Source: Haloplanus sp. HW8-1 (GTDB lineage Archaea; Halobacteriota; Halobacteria; Halobacteriales; Haloferacaceae). Taken from it: a stretch of DNA of 64,000 nucleotides. Below the pieces are notes generated by a model. It saw nothing but the letters and a program-made list of their open reading frames with translations, was not told the origin of the DNA and searched no databases. Below are positions 9,797-18,895 of the stretch, piece after piece (the first letter of the stretch is position 1; the number at the start of each line of letters is the position of its first letter). The position numbers were made by a program, and so were the translations under genes. Location: NCBI RefSeq assembly GCF_023703795.1, contig NZ_CP098518.1:1612001-1676000 (forward strand). Direction: 5' to 3'.

Positions 9797-11551
9797 ATGT
9801 TCGACCATCCACGCGACGAACCGCCGAGCGAACGGTGGCGCGCCCTCGATGGCGCCCCCGAAGGGACCGAACTGAACGCCAAGGGATGGCGCCAGGAGGC
9901 CGCCTACCGGTTGCTGAACAACAACCTCGATCCGGAGGTGGGCGAGGCCCCGGAGGATCTCGTGGTGTACGGGGGGTCCGGTCGGGCGGCCCGGAGCTGG
10001 GACGCCTACGACGCCATCTGCGAGGAACTACTCGACCTGGAGGACGACGAGACGCTCCTCGTCCAGAGCGGAAAGCCGGTGGGACGGTTCCGGACACACG
10101 AGCGCGCTCCCCGCGTCCTCATCGCCAACTCGAATCTCGTCGGGAACTGGGACGACTGGGACCACTTCCACGAACTCGAAGCGGAGGGGCTCATGATGTA
10201 CGGACAGATGACCGCCGGGTCGTGGGCGTACATCGGAACCCAGGGGATCATCCAGGGGACGTACGAGACGCTGGCCGAGTGTGCCAACCAGCAGTTCGAC
10301 GGATCGCTCGAAGGCACGATCACCGTCACCGCGGGCCTCGGCGGGATGGGTGGCGCACAGCCCCTCGCCGTGACGATGAACGGCGGCGTGTGCATCGCGG
10401 CCGACGTCGACGCCGAGCGGATCGACCGCCGCATCGAGACGGGGTACTGTCAGGAGAAAGCCGACGACGTCGCGGACGCCATCCGGCGGGCCGAGGCGGC
10501 CGCGGAGGCCGGGGAGCCCTACAGCGTGGGCGTCCACCTGAACGCGGCGGAGCTGTTCGAGGAACTGCTCGACCGCGGCCTCGTGCCCGACGTCGTAACC
10601 GATCAGACCTCCGCACACGATCCCATCGAGGGATACTACCCCAGCGGCTACACGCTCGACGAAGCCGAACGACTCCGGGAGGAGGACAGGGAGCGGTATC
10701 GCGAGGAGAGCCTGCGGACGATGGAGCGACACGTCGACGGCATCCTCGAGATGCAAGAGCGGGGTGCCGTCGCCTTCGAGTACGGAAACAACATCCGTGG
10801 GGAGGTCGCCGACTACCGCGACGGCGACGAACCGTGGCCGCTCACCGGCACGCCGGGCGACGAACGGGAGCCGTTCGACTTCCCGGGGTTCGTCCCCGCG
10901 TACGTCCGACCGATGTTCTGTCGTGGACGGGGACCGTTCCGGTGGCTCGCGCTGTCGGGCGCGGAGGCCGACATCCACCGGACCGACGAGGCGATCCTGA
11001 ACCTGTTTCCCGAGAAGAAGCGCCTCCGGCGGTGGATCGAACTGGCACGGGAGCAAGTCGGGTTCCAGGGGCTGCCAGCCCGGGTCTGCTGGCTCGGGTA
11101 CGAAACGAACGACGACGGCCTCACCGAGCGTGCGCAGTTTGCCCTCCGGATCAACGAACTCGTCCGAGAGGGCGAGATCTCCGCGCCGATCGTCGTGACC
11201 CGTGACCACCTCGATGCGGGGTCGGTCGCGTCGCCGAATCGGGAGACCGAAGCGATGCGCGACGGCACGGACGCGGTCGCCGACTGGCCGATCCTGAACG
11301 CGTTGGTGAACTGTGCCGCGGGCGCCGACATCGTCAGCGTCCACGACGGCGGCGGCGTGGGGATCGGAAACTCGCTCCACACCAACAATCACGTCGTCCT
11401 CGATGGCAGCGCCGCGGCCGCGGAGACGGCACGGCGGGTGTTCACGACCGATCCCGGGATGGGCGTCGTCCGGCACGCCGACGCCGGCTACGAGGACGCA
11501 CTCGACGAGGCCGACCGATCGAACGTCCACGTCCCGATGCGGGAGGACTGA
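9797..11551 (+). CDS. hutU: Urocanate hydratase
   Basis: Urocanase converts urocanate to 4-imidazolone-5-propionate with tightly bound NAD+, the second step of histidine breakdown. The 584 residues align over the whole family length: [18 protein letters not shown] near the N-terminus, the [16 protein letters not shown] dinucleotide-binding region, and the C-terminal [16 protein letters not shown] segment. The ATG at 9797 follows a promoter; frame upstream is open but not family-like. It is the first gene of hutU-hutI-hutH; its stop overlaps a short ORF that occupies the place where hutG would be expected. Confidence 0.96.
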   Translation: MFDHPRDEPPSERWRALDGAPEGTELNAKGWRQEAAYRLLNNNLDPEVGEAPEDLVVYGGSGRAARSWDAYDAICEELLDLEDDETLLVQSGKPVGRFRTHERAPRVLIANSNLVGNWDDWDHFHELEAEGLMMYGQMTAGSWAYIGTQGIIQGTYETLAECANQQFDGSLEGTITVTAGLGGMGGAQPLAVTMNGGVCIAADVDAERIDRRIETGYCQEKADDVADAIRRAEAAAEAGEPYSVGVHLNAAELFEELLDRGLVPDVVTDQTSAHDPIEGYYPSGYTLDEAERLREEDRERYREESLRTMERHVDGILEMQERGAVAFEYGNNIRGEVADYRDGDEPWPLTGTPGDEREPFDFPGFVPAYVRPMFCRGRGPFRWLALSGAEADIHRTDEAILNLFPEKKRLRRWIELAREQVGFQGLPARVCWLGYETNDDGLTERAQFALRINELVREGEISAPIVVTRDHLDAGSVASPNRETEAMRDGTDAVADWPILNALVNCAAGADIVSVHDGGGVGIGNSLHTNNHVVLDGSAAAAETARRVFTTDPGMGVVRHADAGYEDALDEADRSNVHVPMRED

Positions 11552-11634
11552 TGCAGGTCTCGATCGCCGGGGGCGATAGGCACGGGCGGGGGACGATCTG
11601 GACCGGACACGGAGCCGGAGGACCGCGTCGATGA
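11551..11634 (+). pseudogene. 27-codon ORF between hutU and hutI, possible hutG remnant
   Basis: This ORF overlaps the hutU stop (TGATG) and ends overlapping the hutI start. Haloarchaeal hut operons often have hutG (formimidoylglutamase) at this place. With one frame change the end reads WTG...EPEDRVDD, resembling the start of hutG products as I remember them. It could equally be a leader ORF that couples translation of hutI to hutU. The hutG reading is weak inference. Confidence 0.3.
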
Positions 11635-12848
11635 CCGACATCACGCTCGTCCACGGCGCGCGCCAGGTCGTCCGAGTCGACGAGGACGGCCTCGATACGA
11701 TCGCGGACGGAAGCGTCGCCGTCGCCGATGGGACCGTCGCCGCCGTCGGGGCGACTGCCGACGTGACCGATCGGTACCCGATCGGCGCGGCCGAGACGGT
11801 CGTCGACGCCAGCGGCAAGACCGTCCTGCCGGGGTACGTCGATCCACACACACACGCCGTCTTCGCGGGCGAGCGCGTCGACGAGTTCGCCGCGAAGCTC
11901 GGCGGGAAGAGCTATCAGGAGATCCAGGCCGAGGGCGGCGGTATCCTCGCGACGGTCCGGGCGGTTCGCGACGCGACGCTCGAGACGCTCACGGAGAACC
12001 TCCTCGACCACCTCGACGTGATGCTCGCCCACGGCACCACGACCGCGGAGGTGAAATCCGGCTACGGTCTCGCGACGGACGCCGAACTGAAACTCCTGGA
12101 AGCGATCGACCGGGCCGACGACCGCCACCCGATCGACGTGATTCCGACGTTCCTCGGCGCACACGCCGTGCCCGAGGGGGAAGACGAGGCGGCGTACGTC
12201 GACTACGTGATCGACGAACAACTGCCGGCGGTTGCCGACGACGACCTCGCGGTCTTCTGTGACGTGTTCTGCGACGAAGGGGCGTTCTCGCGCGAGCAGT
12301 CGCGCCGGGTCCTCGAAGCCGGGATCGATCACGGGGTGACGCCGAAGATCCACGCCGAGGAGTTCGCCAGACTCGGCGGGGTACGACTGGCCAGCGACCT
12401 CGGGGCGGTGAGCGCCGATCACCTCCTCCGGGCGACCGAAGCGGACGCCGCGGCGCTGGCCGAGGCGGGCGTCACGCCGGTGTTGCTGCCCGGGACCGCG
12501 TTCGCGCTCGGAGCGGCGTACGCCGATCCGACGCTGTTTCAGGACGCCGGCGCCCCGGTTGCGCTCGCAACCGATTTCAATCCGAACTGCTACACACAGA
12601 GCATGGAGTTCGCCGTCTCGCTCGCCTGCAACGGGATGCGGATGACGCCGGCGGCCGCGCTCCGCGGTGCGACACGGCACGCCGCCGAAGCGCTCGCGCT
12701 CGCCGACGGCCGGGGGACGCTGCGGGAGGGAGCGCCGGGCGACCTACTCGTCGCCGACGTCCCCCGCTTCGAGTACGTCCCGTACAACCCCGGCGTCCGG
12801 ACCACGGACACCGTGATCAAAGGGGGAGAGGTGGTCCACCGTGAGTGA
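11631..12848 (+). CDS. hutI: Imidazolonepropionase
   Basis: HutI hydrolyses imidazolone-5-propionate to N-formimino-L-glutamate, third step of the hut pathway. It is a 405-aa amidohydrolase: the metal motif PHTH appears at about residues 68-71 in YVDPHTHAVFAG, with VKSGYG, HAEEFARLGG and ATDFNPN (catalytic Asp region) further on. The ATG at 11631 gives a full-length start. Its stop overlaps the GTG of hutH by 8 nt, showing coupling. Without hutG in the operon the product would need another enzyme for the last step. Confidence 0.96.
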   Translation: MTDITLVHGARQVVRVDEDGLDTIADGSVAVADGTVAAVGATADVTDRYPIGAAETVVDASGKTVLPGYVDPHTHAVFAGERVDEFAAKLGGKSYQEIQAEGGGILATVRAVRDATLETLTENLLDHLDVMLAHGTTTAEVKSGYGLATDAELKLLEAIDRADDRHPIDVIPTFLGAHAVPEGEDEAAYVDYVIDEQLPAVADDDLAVFCDVFCDEGAFSREQSRRVLEAGIDHGVTPKIHAEEFARLGGVRLASDLGAVSADHLLRATEADAAALAEAGVTPVLLPGTAFALGAAYADPTLFQDAGAPVALATDFNPNCYTQSMEFAVSLACNGMRMTPAAALRGATRHAAEALALADGRGTLREGAPGDLLVADVPRFEYVPYNPGVRTTDTVIKGGEVVHRE

Positions 12849-14415
12849 GGCCGTCGCCGTCGACGGCGAGTCGCTCACGCCGGCCGACGTCGAGGCCGTG
12901 GCCCGCGAGGGTGCCGAAGTCTCGATCCCGGAGTCCGTGCGCGAGCGAGTGCGCGACTCCCGCGAACGGATCGAGGAGATCCTGGAGACCGGCGATCCGG
13001 TCTACGGCGTCAACACTGGCTTCGGCGAACTCGTCGACGAACGGATCGCCGCCGAAGACATCGAGGCGATTCAGCGAAACCTCGTGCGGAGCCACGCGGC
13101 CGGCGCCGGCGACGAACTGCCGACCGAGGTCGTCCGTGGGATGCTGGTGACGCGGCTCAACACGCTCGTCAAGGGATTTTCAGGTATTCGAGAACGGGTC
13201 GTCGACCTGCTCGCCGGGCTGCTCAACAAGGGCGTCCACCCCGTCGTCCGGTCGAAGGGGAGCCTCGGTGCGAGCGGCGACCTCGCCCCCCTGGCACACA
13301 TGACGCTCGTGCTTCTCGGCGAGGGGACGGCCACGGTCGACGGCGAGCGACTGGACGGCGACGCGGCGCTCGAACGCGCCGGCCTCGAACCGGTCGAACT
13401 CCGGGCGAAGGAGGGGTTGGCGCTCATCAACGGCACGCAGCTCACCGTCAGTCTCGGCGCCCTGACGGTCCTAGACGCGGAGCGGGCGGTTCGGGCGGCG
13501 GACATCGCAGGCGCGATGACGACCGAAGTGACGACCAGTACGACGGCGTCGGCGGATCCCCGGATCAACGACGTCAGACCCCACCGAGGCCACCGCGAGT
13601 CCGCCGACAACGTCCGCTCGATCACCACCGACTCAGAGATCGTGGCGTCCCACCGGAACTGCGACCGCGTACAGGACGCGTACTCGATCCGCTGTCTACC
13701 CCAGGTCCACGGCGCCGTTCGCGACGCCGTCAGCCACCTCAGAGAGGTCGTCACGATCGAACTGAACAGCGCGACCGACAACCCGCTGGTTTTCGACGCC
13801 GACAACGTCGACGGCCACGCGAGCGGTACCGACGACACGGCGGTACTCTCCGGGGGAAACTTCCACGGCGAGCCCCTCGCGCTCCCCCTCGATTACGTTA
13901 CGAGCGCGCTCTCGGAACTCGCGGCGATCAGCGAACGGCGCCTCGACCGCCTTCTCAACCCGAACGTCCAGGAGGACCACCTCCCGCCCTTTCTCGCCGA
14001 GGACGCAGGGCTTCGATCCGGCTACATGATCGCGCAGTACGCGGCCGCGGATCTAGTGAGCACGAACCAAGCCGAGGGCCGGCCGTCGATGACCAACGTC
14101 CCGGTGAGCGGCAACCAGGAGGACCACGTGAGCATGAGCGCACAGAGTGCGCTTCGCGCTGACGAGGCGGTCGACCGGACGCGCCGTGTCGTCGCCTCCG
14201 AACTCGTCTGTGCGACGCAGGCCCTCGAGTACGTCGACCCGGATCTCGATCCGGGGGACGGGACTGCGGCGGCGCGGGCGTGCGTGCGCGAGCGCGTCCC
14301 GAGACTCGACGAGGATCGACCGATCCACACCGACATCGACGCGGCCACCGAACTCGTCGCCTCGGGCACCCTCGAAGGGCAGGTCGAGGACGCGATCGAC
14401 GGATCCCTCCGATAG
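12841..14415 (+). CDS. hutH: Histidine ammonia-lyase
   Basis: HutH removes ammonia from histidine to give urocanate, the first step of the pathway. The 524-aa protein carries the Ala144-Ser145-Gly146 triad in GSLGASGDLAPLAH that cyclises into the MIO prosthetic group, and the family segments YGVNTGFG (about residues 58-65) and NQEDHVSMS near the C-terminus. GTG 12841 is the start because it overlaps the hutI stop and fits the family N-terminus. It is last in the operon, so the order hutU-I-H is the reverse of reaction order. Confidence 0.96.
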   Translation: MSEAVAVDGESLTPADVEAVAREGAEVSIPESVRERVRDSRERIEEILETGDPVYGVNTGFGELVDERIAAEDIEAIQRNLVRSHAAGAGDELPTEVVRGMLVTRLNTLVKGFSGIRERVVDLLAGLLNKGVHPVVRSKGSLGASGDLAPLAHMTLVLLGEGTATVDGERLDGDAALERAGLEPVELRAKEGLALINGTQLTVSLGALTVLDAERAVRAADIAGAMTTEVTTSTTASADPRINDVRPHRGHRESADNVRSITTDSEIVASHRNCDRVQDAYSIRCLPQVHGAVRDAVSHLREVVTIELNSATDNPLVFDADNVDGHASGTDDTAVLSGGNFHGEPLALPLDYVTSALSELAAISERRLDRLLNPNVQEDHLPPFLAEDAGLRSGYMIAQYAAADLVSTNQAEGRPSMTNVPVSGNQEDHVSMSAQSALRADEAVDRTRRVVASELVCATQALEYVDPDLDPGDGTAAARACVRERVPRLDEDRPIHTDIDAATELVASGTLEGQVEDAIDGSLR

Positions 14416-14672
14416 TCCCGGATGGAGACGCCCCGATCAACGTCGACGGCCGACGAAGCCTTTCCGGGCGATCCGTCGCTGGCCCGAGACACGGGGGATG
14501 AAAACGCCGGCACGGTGTTTCCGAGTCAGAGTCAGAAAGTAACACTAAACGAACCCCGGGACCAAGGGGAGCGTATGAGTCGCGTTCGGACCCTCTTTGG
14601 TCGCCGGTATCCCCACCGGCCACCGGGATCGATGGGTTTCCGACACGGTCACGGGGGGACCACGGAGGACCG

Positions 14673-15677
14673 ATGACCGAGGAGCGTGGTACGGCGATCC
14701 CGGTGGACGAGTTTCCGGATCCCGTTCTCGTCTACGCCGTGGAGGGTCGCGACGCCTACGTAACGACGGCGAACGAGGCCTTCGAGCGCCGTTTCGACGA
14801 CGCCCCGCCGGACACGCCGCTCTCGGCGATATTCGAACGATTTGGCGTCGTCGATACGACCGGGGACGAGGAGCCACTCACCCACCTCGTTCGAGGCAAT
14901 CGCGTCGGACTCTATCTCGATGGAGACGGCGATCGAGGGCCGTTCTTCGTACGAGTGGTCCCCTCGGAGGCCGATACCGGCTATCTCGTGTTTTGTGATC
15001 TGCGGGAGTGTCCCGATATCCAAGAACCGCCCGCCGTCGATCAGGTCGGTAGTGTGATCAGCCACGACCTCCGTAATCCGCTTGACGTCGCCAAGGCCCA
15101 TCTCCAAGCGGCACGTGAGACGGGCGACCCGGAACACTTCGAGTCGGTCGCCGACGCACACGATCGGATGGAACGGATCATCCGCGACGTCCTCACGCTC
15201 ACGCGGGAGGACGTCGTCGTGGAGCCGTCGGACCGAGTCTCGATCGAAGCCGCCGCGACGGACGCGTGGCGATCGGTCGATACCGACCGGTCGACGCTCG
15301 ATTTGACGGGAGTGCTCCCGACCGTCACCGCCGATCCCGGCCGTGTTCGGCGACTGTTCGAGAATCTGTTTCGGAACAGCGTCGAACAGGGGACTGAGGA
15401 CGGGGATAGATCCTCCGATCGAGGCGACGAGGCTGCGTCCGAGAGTGGGGTGACGGTTACCGTCGGCACGCTAGAGAACGGCTTCTACGTGAGCGACGAC
15501 GGCCCGGGCATTCCGCCGGAGAGACGTGAGGTGGTCTTCGAACCGGGATACTCCACCCAGGACGGAGGGACTGGGCTCGGCCTCGCGATCGTCGAACGGA
15601 TCGTCGCCGCACACGGCTGGACGCTGACGCTCACGACGGCCGAATGCGGTGGCGTGCGGTTCGAGGTGCGGTTCTGA
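14673..15677 (+). CDS. PAS-like sensor histidine kinase (soluble)
   Basis: The 334-aa kinase has an N-terminal PAS-like domain (FPDPVLVYAVEGRDAYVTTANEAFERRF) up to about residue 110, a HisKA-like H-box VISHDLRNPL (phospho-His near 127), an N-box LFENLFRNSVEQG, and G-boxes DDGPGIPPER and GGTGLGLAI. No membrane segment is seen, so it should sense an intracellular signal. A GGAGG sequence at 14664-14668 precedes the ATG. No response regulator is directly beside it; the HalX regulator at 17.4-18.0 kb is the nearest candidate partner. Confidence 0.87.
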   Translation: MTEERGTAIPVDEFPDPVLVYAVEGRDAYVTTANEAFERRFDDAPPDTPLSAIFERFGVVDTTGDEEPLTHLVRGNRVGLYLDGDGDRGPFFVRVVPSEADTGYLVFCDLRECPDIQEPPAVDQVGSVISHDLRNPLDVAKAHLQAARETGDPEHFESVADAHDRMERIIRDVLTLTREDVVVEPSDRVSIEAAATDAWRSVDTDRSTLDLTGVLPTVTADPGRVRRLFENLFRNSVEQGTEDGDRSSDRGDEAASESGVTVTVGTLENGFYVSDDGPGIPPERREVVFEPGYSTQDGGTGLGLAIVERIVAAHGWTLTLTTAECGGVRFEVRF

Positions 15678-15707
15678 AGTCGATGTCGGAACGCGTCGCG
15701 ACGACAA

Positions 15708-15716
15708 CAAAATAAG
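15708..15716 (+). promoter_or_regulatory. TATA box for the 15743 regulator gene
   Basis: CAAAATAAG lies 27-35 bp before the ATG at 15743, the spacing expected for a leaderless archaeal transcript. Confidence 0.5.
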
Positions 15717-15742
15717 AGCGGACGACGACAGTAGTATCAGCC

Positions 15743-17290
15743 ATGGATGACCGGCTTCGGCAGTCACCCCTCGGTGTTCTCGACGTCTCGGCCGACGGGA
15801 CCGTCACGGACAGCAACGAGACTGGCCGGGCACTGATCGGCATCACGACCGACCCGACGGGGGGCTCGCTCGCCGACGTGTTCCCGCAGTCCGTCGACAA
15901 TACACTGTTCACGGCATTCGAGGGCGAGGGCGTCACCGAGACGGAGTTCGAGGAGTATTATCCCGATCTCGAACGGTGGCTCGGCGTCTCCGTCGTCGCT
16001 CTTGACGAGGGGGGGGCGGTGTATATGCGGGACGTGACGGAGCGACGGCGTGCGAAACAGTCGCTCGAACGACTACGGCAAGAGCGCAAACGAACGGCCC
16101 TCATCGACGACGTGCGTTCGGACGTCCTCGCAGCACTCGTCGGTGCCACGTCCCGTGCGGAGATCGCCGAAACGATCTGTCGAGGGCTCGGTGAAACCGA
16201 CCTGTGCGAATTTGCCTGGGTCGGGGAGCGCGATATCGGACGCGACGATCTCGCCGTCCGCGCCGTCGCGGGTGAATCCGGCGAGACGCTCCGGGCCGTC
16301 CGTGACGCACTCGACGACGGGACCGTGACGACACCCGAGGAGCGCGCAGTCGAGAGCGGCCGACTGCGGACCGTACAGCCACTCACCGCCAGCTCTGCAG
16401 TCCCCGAGTCGGTGCGGACGGCGGGATTCGCGGACGGTATCCAATCGACATTGGCCATTCCGCTCGTCTACGGGTCGAACGTCCACGGGGTAGTCGGCGT
16501 CTACGCGGACGGCACCGAGACGTTCTCCGAACGGGAGCGGGCCAGTTTCGAGACGCTGGGCGAGGTCGCAGGATTCGCGATCACTGCGGTCCGGAATCGG
16601 AATCTCCTGCTCTCGGATAGCGTCGCGGAGGTCACCTTCGAACTCGGCGGTGGTTCGGTACTGGCGAGGCTGAGTCGGGCGCTCGACTCGACGGTGAAAC
16701 TGGAAGGGACTGTGCCACAGAGTGACGATGCGTTGCTCTGTTTCGTCTCGATTGACGGCGACGACGTGGATCGAATCGGCCACACGGCCGCCGGGATCGA
16801 GGCCGTCGAGGACGCCCGGGTCGTCAGCGAGTCCGATTCGGGTGGCTCCGTCGAACTCACCGTCCGTGGCGGGACACCCTTGCTCGCGATATCCTCGCTC
16901 GGAGGCACCGTACGACAGGCGGCCTTCGAGAGGGGGACCGGACGGCTGGTCGTCGAACTACCCCCGGACGGTGACGTCCGGCGTATCGTAGAGACGATCA
17001 GTCGCGAGTACGACGCGGAGTTCGTCGCGAAGGAGGAACGTGAACGGGCGGCGACGACTACGCGTGAGTTCCGTGACGAATTGGGCGACCGACTGACGAA
17101 GCGACAGGAGACGGTGCTTCGAACCGCGTACCTCGCCGACTATTTCGAGTCCCCGCGGGGAAGCACGGCCGAAGAAGTCGCCTCCTCGCTCGATATTACC
17201 GGATCGACGCTCCTGTACCATCTACGCGCCGGACAGCGAAAACTTCTGGATGCGTATTTCGGTGATCTGACGCGACAACCCGAGGGGTAA
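15743..17290 (+). CDS. PAS-GAF bat-type transcriptional regulator
   Basis: A 515-aa bacterio-opsin-activator-like protein. A PAS domain (about residues 1-100) with a YMRDVTERRRA end leads through a coiled linker (KQSLERLRQERKRT) to a GAF domain (about 125-285, ending LGEVAGFAITAVRNR). A bat-specific domain follows and the C-terminal HTH_10 reads LTKRQETVLRTAYLADYFESPRG...AEEVASSLDITGSTLLYHLRAGQ. Such proteins combine sensing and DNA binding in one chain. Targets are unknown; it sits among two-component genes and could act with them. Confidence 0.88.
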   Translation: MDDRLRQSPLGVLDVSADGTVTDSNETGRALIGITTDPTGGSLADVFPQSVDNTLFTAFEGEGVTETEFEEYYPDLERWLGVSVVALDEGGAVYMRDVTERRRAKQSLERLRQERKRTALIDDVRSDVLAALVGATSRAEIAETICRGLGETDLCEFAWVGERDIGRDDLAVRAVAGESGETLRAVRDALDDGTVTTPEERAVESGRLRTVQPLTASSAVPESVRTAGFADGIQSTLAIPLVYGSNVHGVVGVYADGTETFSERERASFETLGEVAGFAITAVRNRNLLLSDSVAEVTFELGGGSVLARLSRALDSTVKLEGTVPQSDDALLCFVSIDGDDVDRIGHTAAGIEAVEDARVVSESDSGGSVELTVRGGTPLLAISSLGGTVRQAAFERGTGRLVVELPPDGDVRRIVETISREYDAEFVAKEERERAATTTREFRDELGDRLTKRQETVLRTAYLADYFESPRGSTAEEVASSLDITGSTLLYHLRAGQRKLLDAYFGDLTRQPEG

Positions 17291-17414
17291 CGATACCGTC
17301 GCGGAGGAGTCGGATCCCGAATGTCACGGGCGTTCGTCCACGGCGACGTCGGACTCGCCGAGTTTCGACGGGGACGATCGTTCATCGCCTCTCCAGTCGC
17401 ACAACCGTCCGGAG

Positions 17415-17990
17415 TCATATCTCCTCGCGGTCGACCGCGTCGAACCGATCGAGAACGTCGTCGTCGGTCAGCAGTCGTCTCGCCCGGCGTTCGAGTCGTT
17501 CCGCTCGCTCGGCCACGGCCGTATATTCCTCGTGTTCGCGGCGTTTCTCGGAGCCCAGTTCGGCTTCGAGCACCGCTCGTTTGGCCTCGGCGCTGAAGTA
17601 CTCCCCGAGCAGTTCGTACGCGAGGATCCGTCGCTGCTGATCGATGACTGCGCGAATGTCCTCGCGTTCGACCGGCTTGCACAGATAATCGTCGAACGGC
17701 ATTCCGAGAACGTCGAGGCCGGGATCGACGGCGGTCACCATGACGACTCGCCCGTCGTATCCCCGTTCGACGAGTTCGGACAACACGTCGTCACCCGACA
17801 TGCCCGGCATGTGCCGGTCCAGAAGGACGACATCGATCGGCGACTCGTCGACGATCGAAAGCGCCGTCTCGCCGCTGTAGGCCGTCTCGACGTCACAGTA
17901 GCTTCGTAGCCGCAGTGCATACGCGTCCGCCACTTCCTGCTCGTCGTCGACGACGAGCGTACGAACGTCCGCGCTATCGGTTCCGGACAT
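17415..17990 (-). CDS. HalX-type response regulator
   Basis: The 191-aa protein has a receiver domain: acidic pocket VVDDEQEVADAY, phospho-acceptor Asp in VVLLDRHMPG, conserved Lys in DYLCKPVE. After it comes a HalX domain, a helical region (about residues 130-190) with a coiled heptad stretch ERAERLERRARRLL, typical of haloarchaeal response regulators lacking a DNA-binding domain. ATG 17990 (MSGTDSADVRTLVVDD) was preferred to an upstream ATG because it places the start just before the first beta strand. It is divergent from the winged-helix gene at 18138. Confidence 0.88.
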   Translation of the reverse strand: MSGTDSADVRTLVVDDEQEVADAYALRLRSYCDVETAYSGETALSIVDESPIDVVLLDRHMPGMSGDDVLSELVERGYDGRVVMVTAVDPGLDVLGMPFDDYLCKPVEREDIRAVIDQQRRILAYELLGEYFSAEAKRAVLEAELGSEKRREHEEYTAVAERAERLERRARRLLTDDDVLDRFDAVDREEI

Positions 17991-18060
17991 CTGTTGAGGG
18001 TGGTCGCCTTGGTATCGACACTGAACCCACATAACTACTGATCTTTGCCGAGCGCAGTCA

Positions 18061-18105
18061 TCTGCATTCCTAGAGTCACAGGCGTCGTATAGTCTGCATA
18101 CCTAG
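18061..18105. promoter_or_regulatory. Direct repeat TCTGCATNCCTAG in divergent promoter region
   Basis: TCTGCATTCCTAG (18061-18073) and TCTGCATACCTAG (18093-18105) match at 12 of 13 positions and start 32 bp apart, three helical turns. They lie between the divergent response-regulator and winged-helix genes, so they may be an operator used by one of them. Confidence 0.45.
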
Positions 18106-18137
18106 CATTCCCATCCAGTAGGAACGGGGTACTCTCC

Positions 18138-18491
18138 ATGAGTATGTCCGCCCACTCGACTCCGAGGTCGAAGCGCTCCACCGGCCGAACGGCGAACGAC
18201 GATCTCTCGGCGACCGAACTGTTCGATCTCTTCGGCGACGAATACACGCGTCGTGTGTTCGGAGCGATCACGGATCAGCCACGAAGCGGCCGTGCCGTCG
18301 CCGAAACAGCGGACGTCTCGCGAGCGACGGCGTATCGCCGACTCAACGAACTTCGTGACGCGGGGCTCGTCCGTACCGAGATGATGATCTGTGACGACGG
18401 CCACCACAAGGAACGGTTCGAGGCCGTCGCCACGTCGCTGTCCGTCTCTCTCGACGGCGGACTCGAGGCGACGGTCGACGTCGCCGAGTGA
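18138..18491 (+). CDS. Small winged-helix (ArsR-like) transcriptional regulator
   Basis: A 117-aa DNA-binding protein: after about 25 disordered Ser/Arg-rich residues, a winged helix runs through LFDLFGDEYTRRVFGAI, AVAETADVSRATAYRRLNEL (recognition helix) and a wing DAGLVRTEMMICDDGHHKERFEA. This is the ArsR/HTH_20-like form common in Halobacteria. No metal-binding Cys pair is evident, so it is probably not a metalloregulator. The direct repeats upstream make autoregulation plausible. Confidence 0.82.
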   Translation: MSMSAHSTPRSKRSTGRTANDDLSATELFDLFGDEYTRRVFGAITDQPRSGRAVAETADVSRATAYRRLNELRDAGLVRTEMMICDDGHHKERFEAVATSLSVSLDGGLEATVDVAE

Positions 18492-18895
18492 TCGTTCAGT
18501 TCACTGCTCGAGCGCGACTATCGCGGCTGCCCGACTCGTACGGATGACGAATCCCCGCGCGCTACATCCGCCCCATCCCCCACTTCGTGATTGTGGCCGG
18601 GGGCCGACGACGTCGATAGCGTCTCGAGGAAGTCCTTTCGAGGGACTAGTTGCTGGTGGCGAGACGGTGGGTCCCCTTCTATTATCCGTGGGACGAACCG
18701 TTCTCGTGCCCGCTCGCTCCCCTGGCGGGCGATCAACTCACCTCCCCGAACACGCCCCCATCGACCGTGCCTCCCCGTGTATCGGCCCTCCAGCCTCGGG
18801 GGTCGAACCGATCCCCACGTTCGAATCCGCGTGCAAGGAGCCACTACCATGTGCAATCGACACGAACTCCCGAGAGTGGTCCGAGGTAGTGCGTA
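18492..18895. other. 404-bp intergenic region without a supported gene
   Basis: No coding frame with a recognisable product is seen; the open frames that cross it are out-of-frame readings of neighbours. A TATTAT-like sequence near 18679 and a GAGGTAG motif at 18882-18888, just before ATG 18896, are possible promoter and ribosome-binding elements of the following kinase. Confidence 0.45.

Noticed and set aside
10028-11851. 607-codon minus-strand frame opposite hutU/hutI
   Set aside because: Composition (many Arg, Pro, Val, Asp) follows from reading hutU backwards; no recognisable motif.
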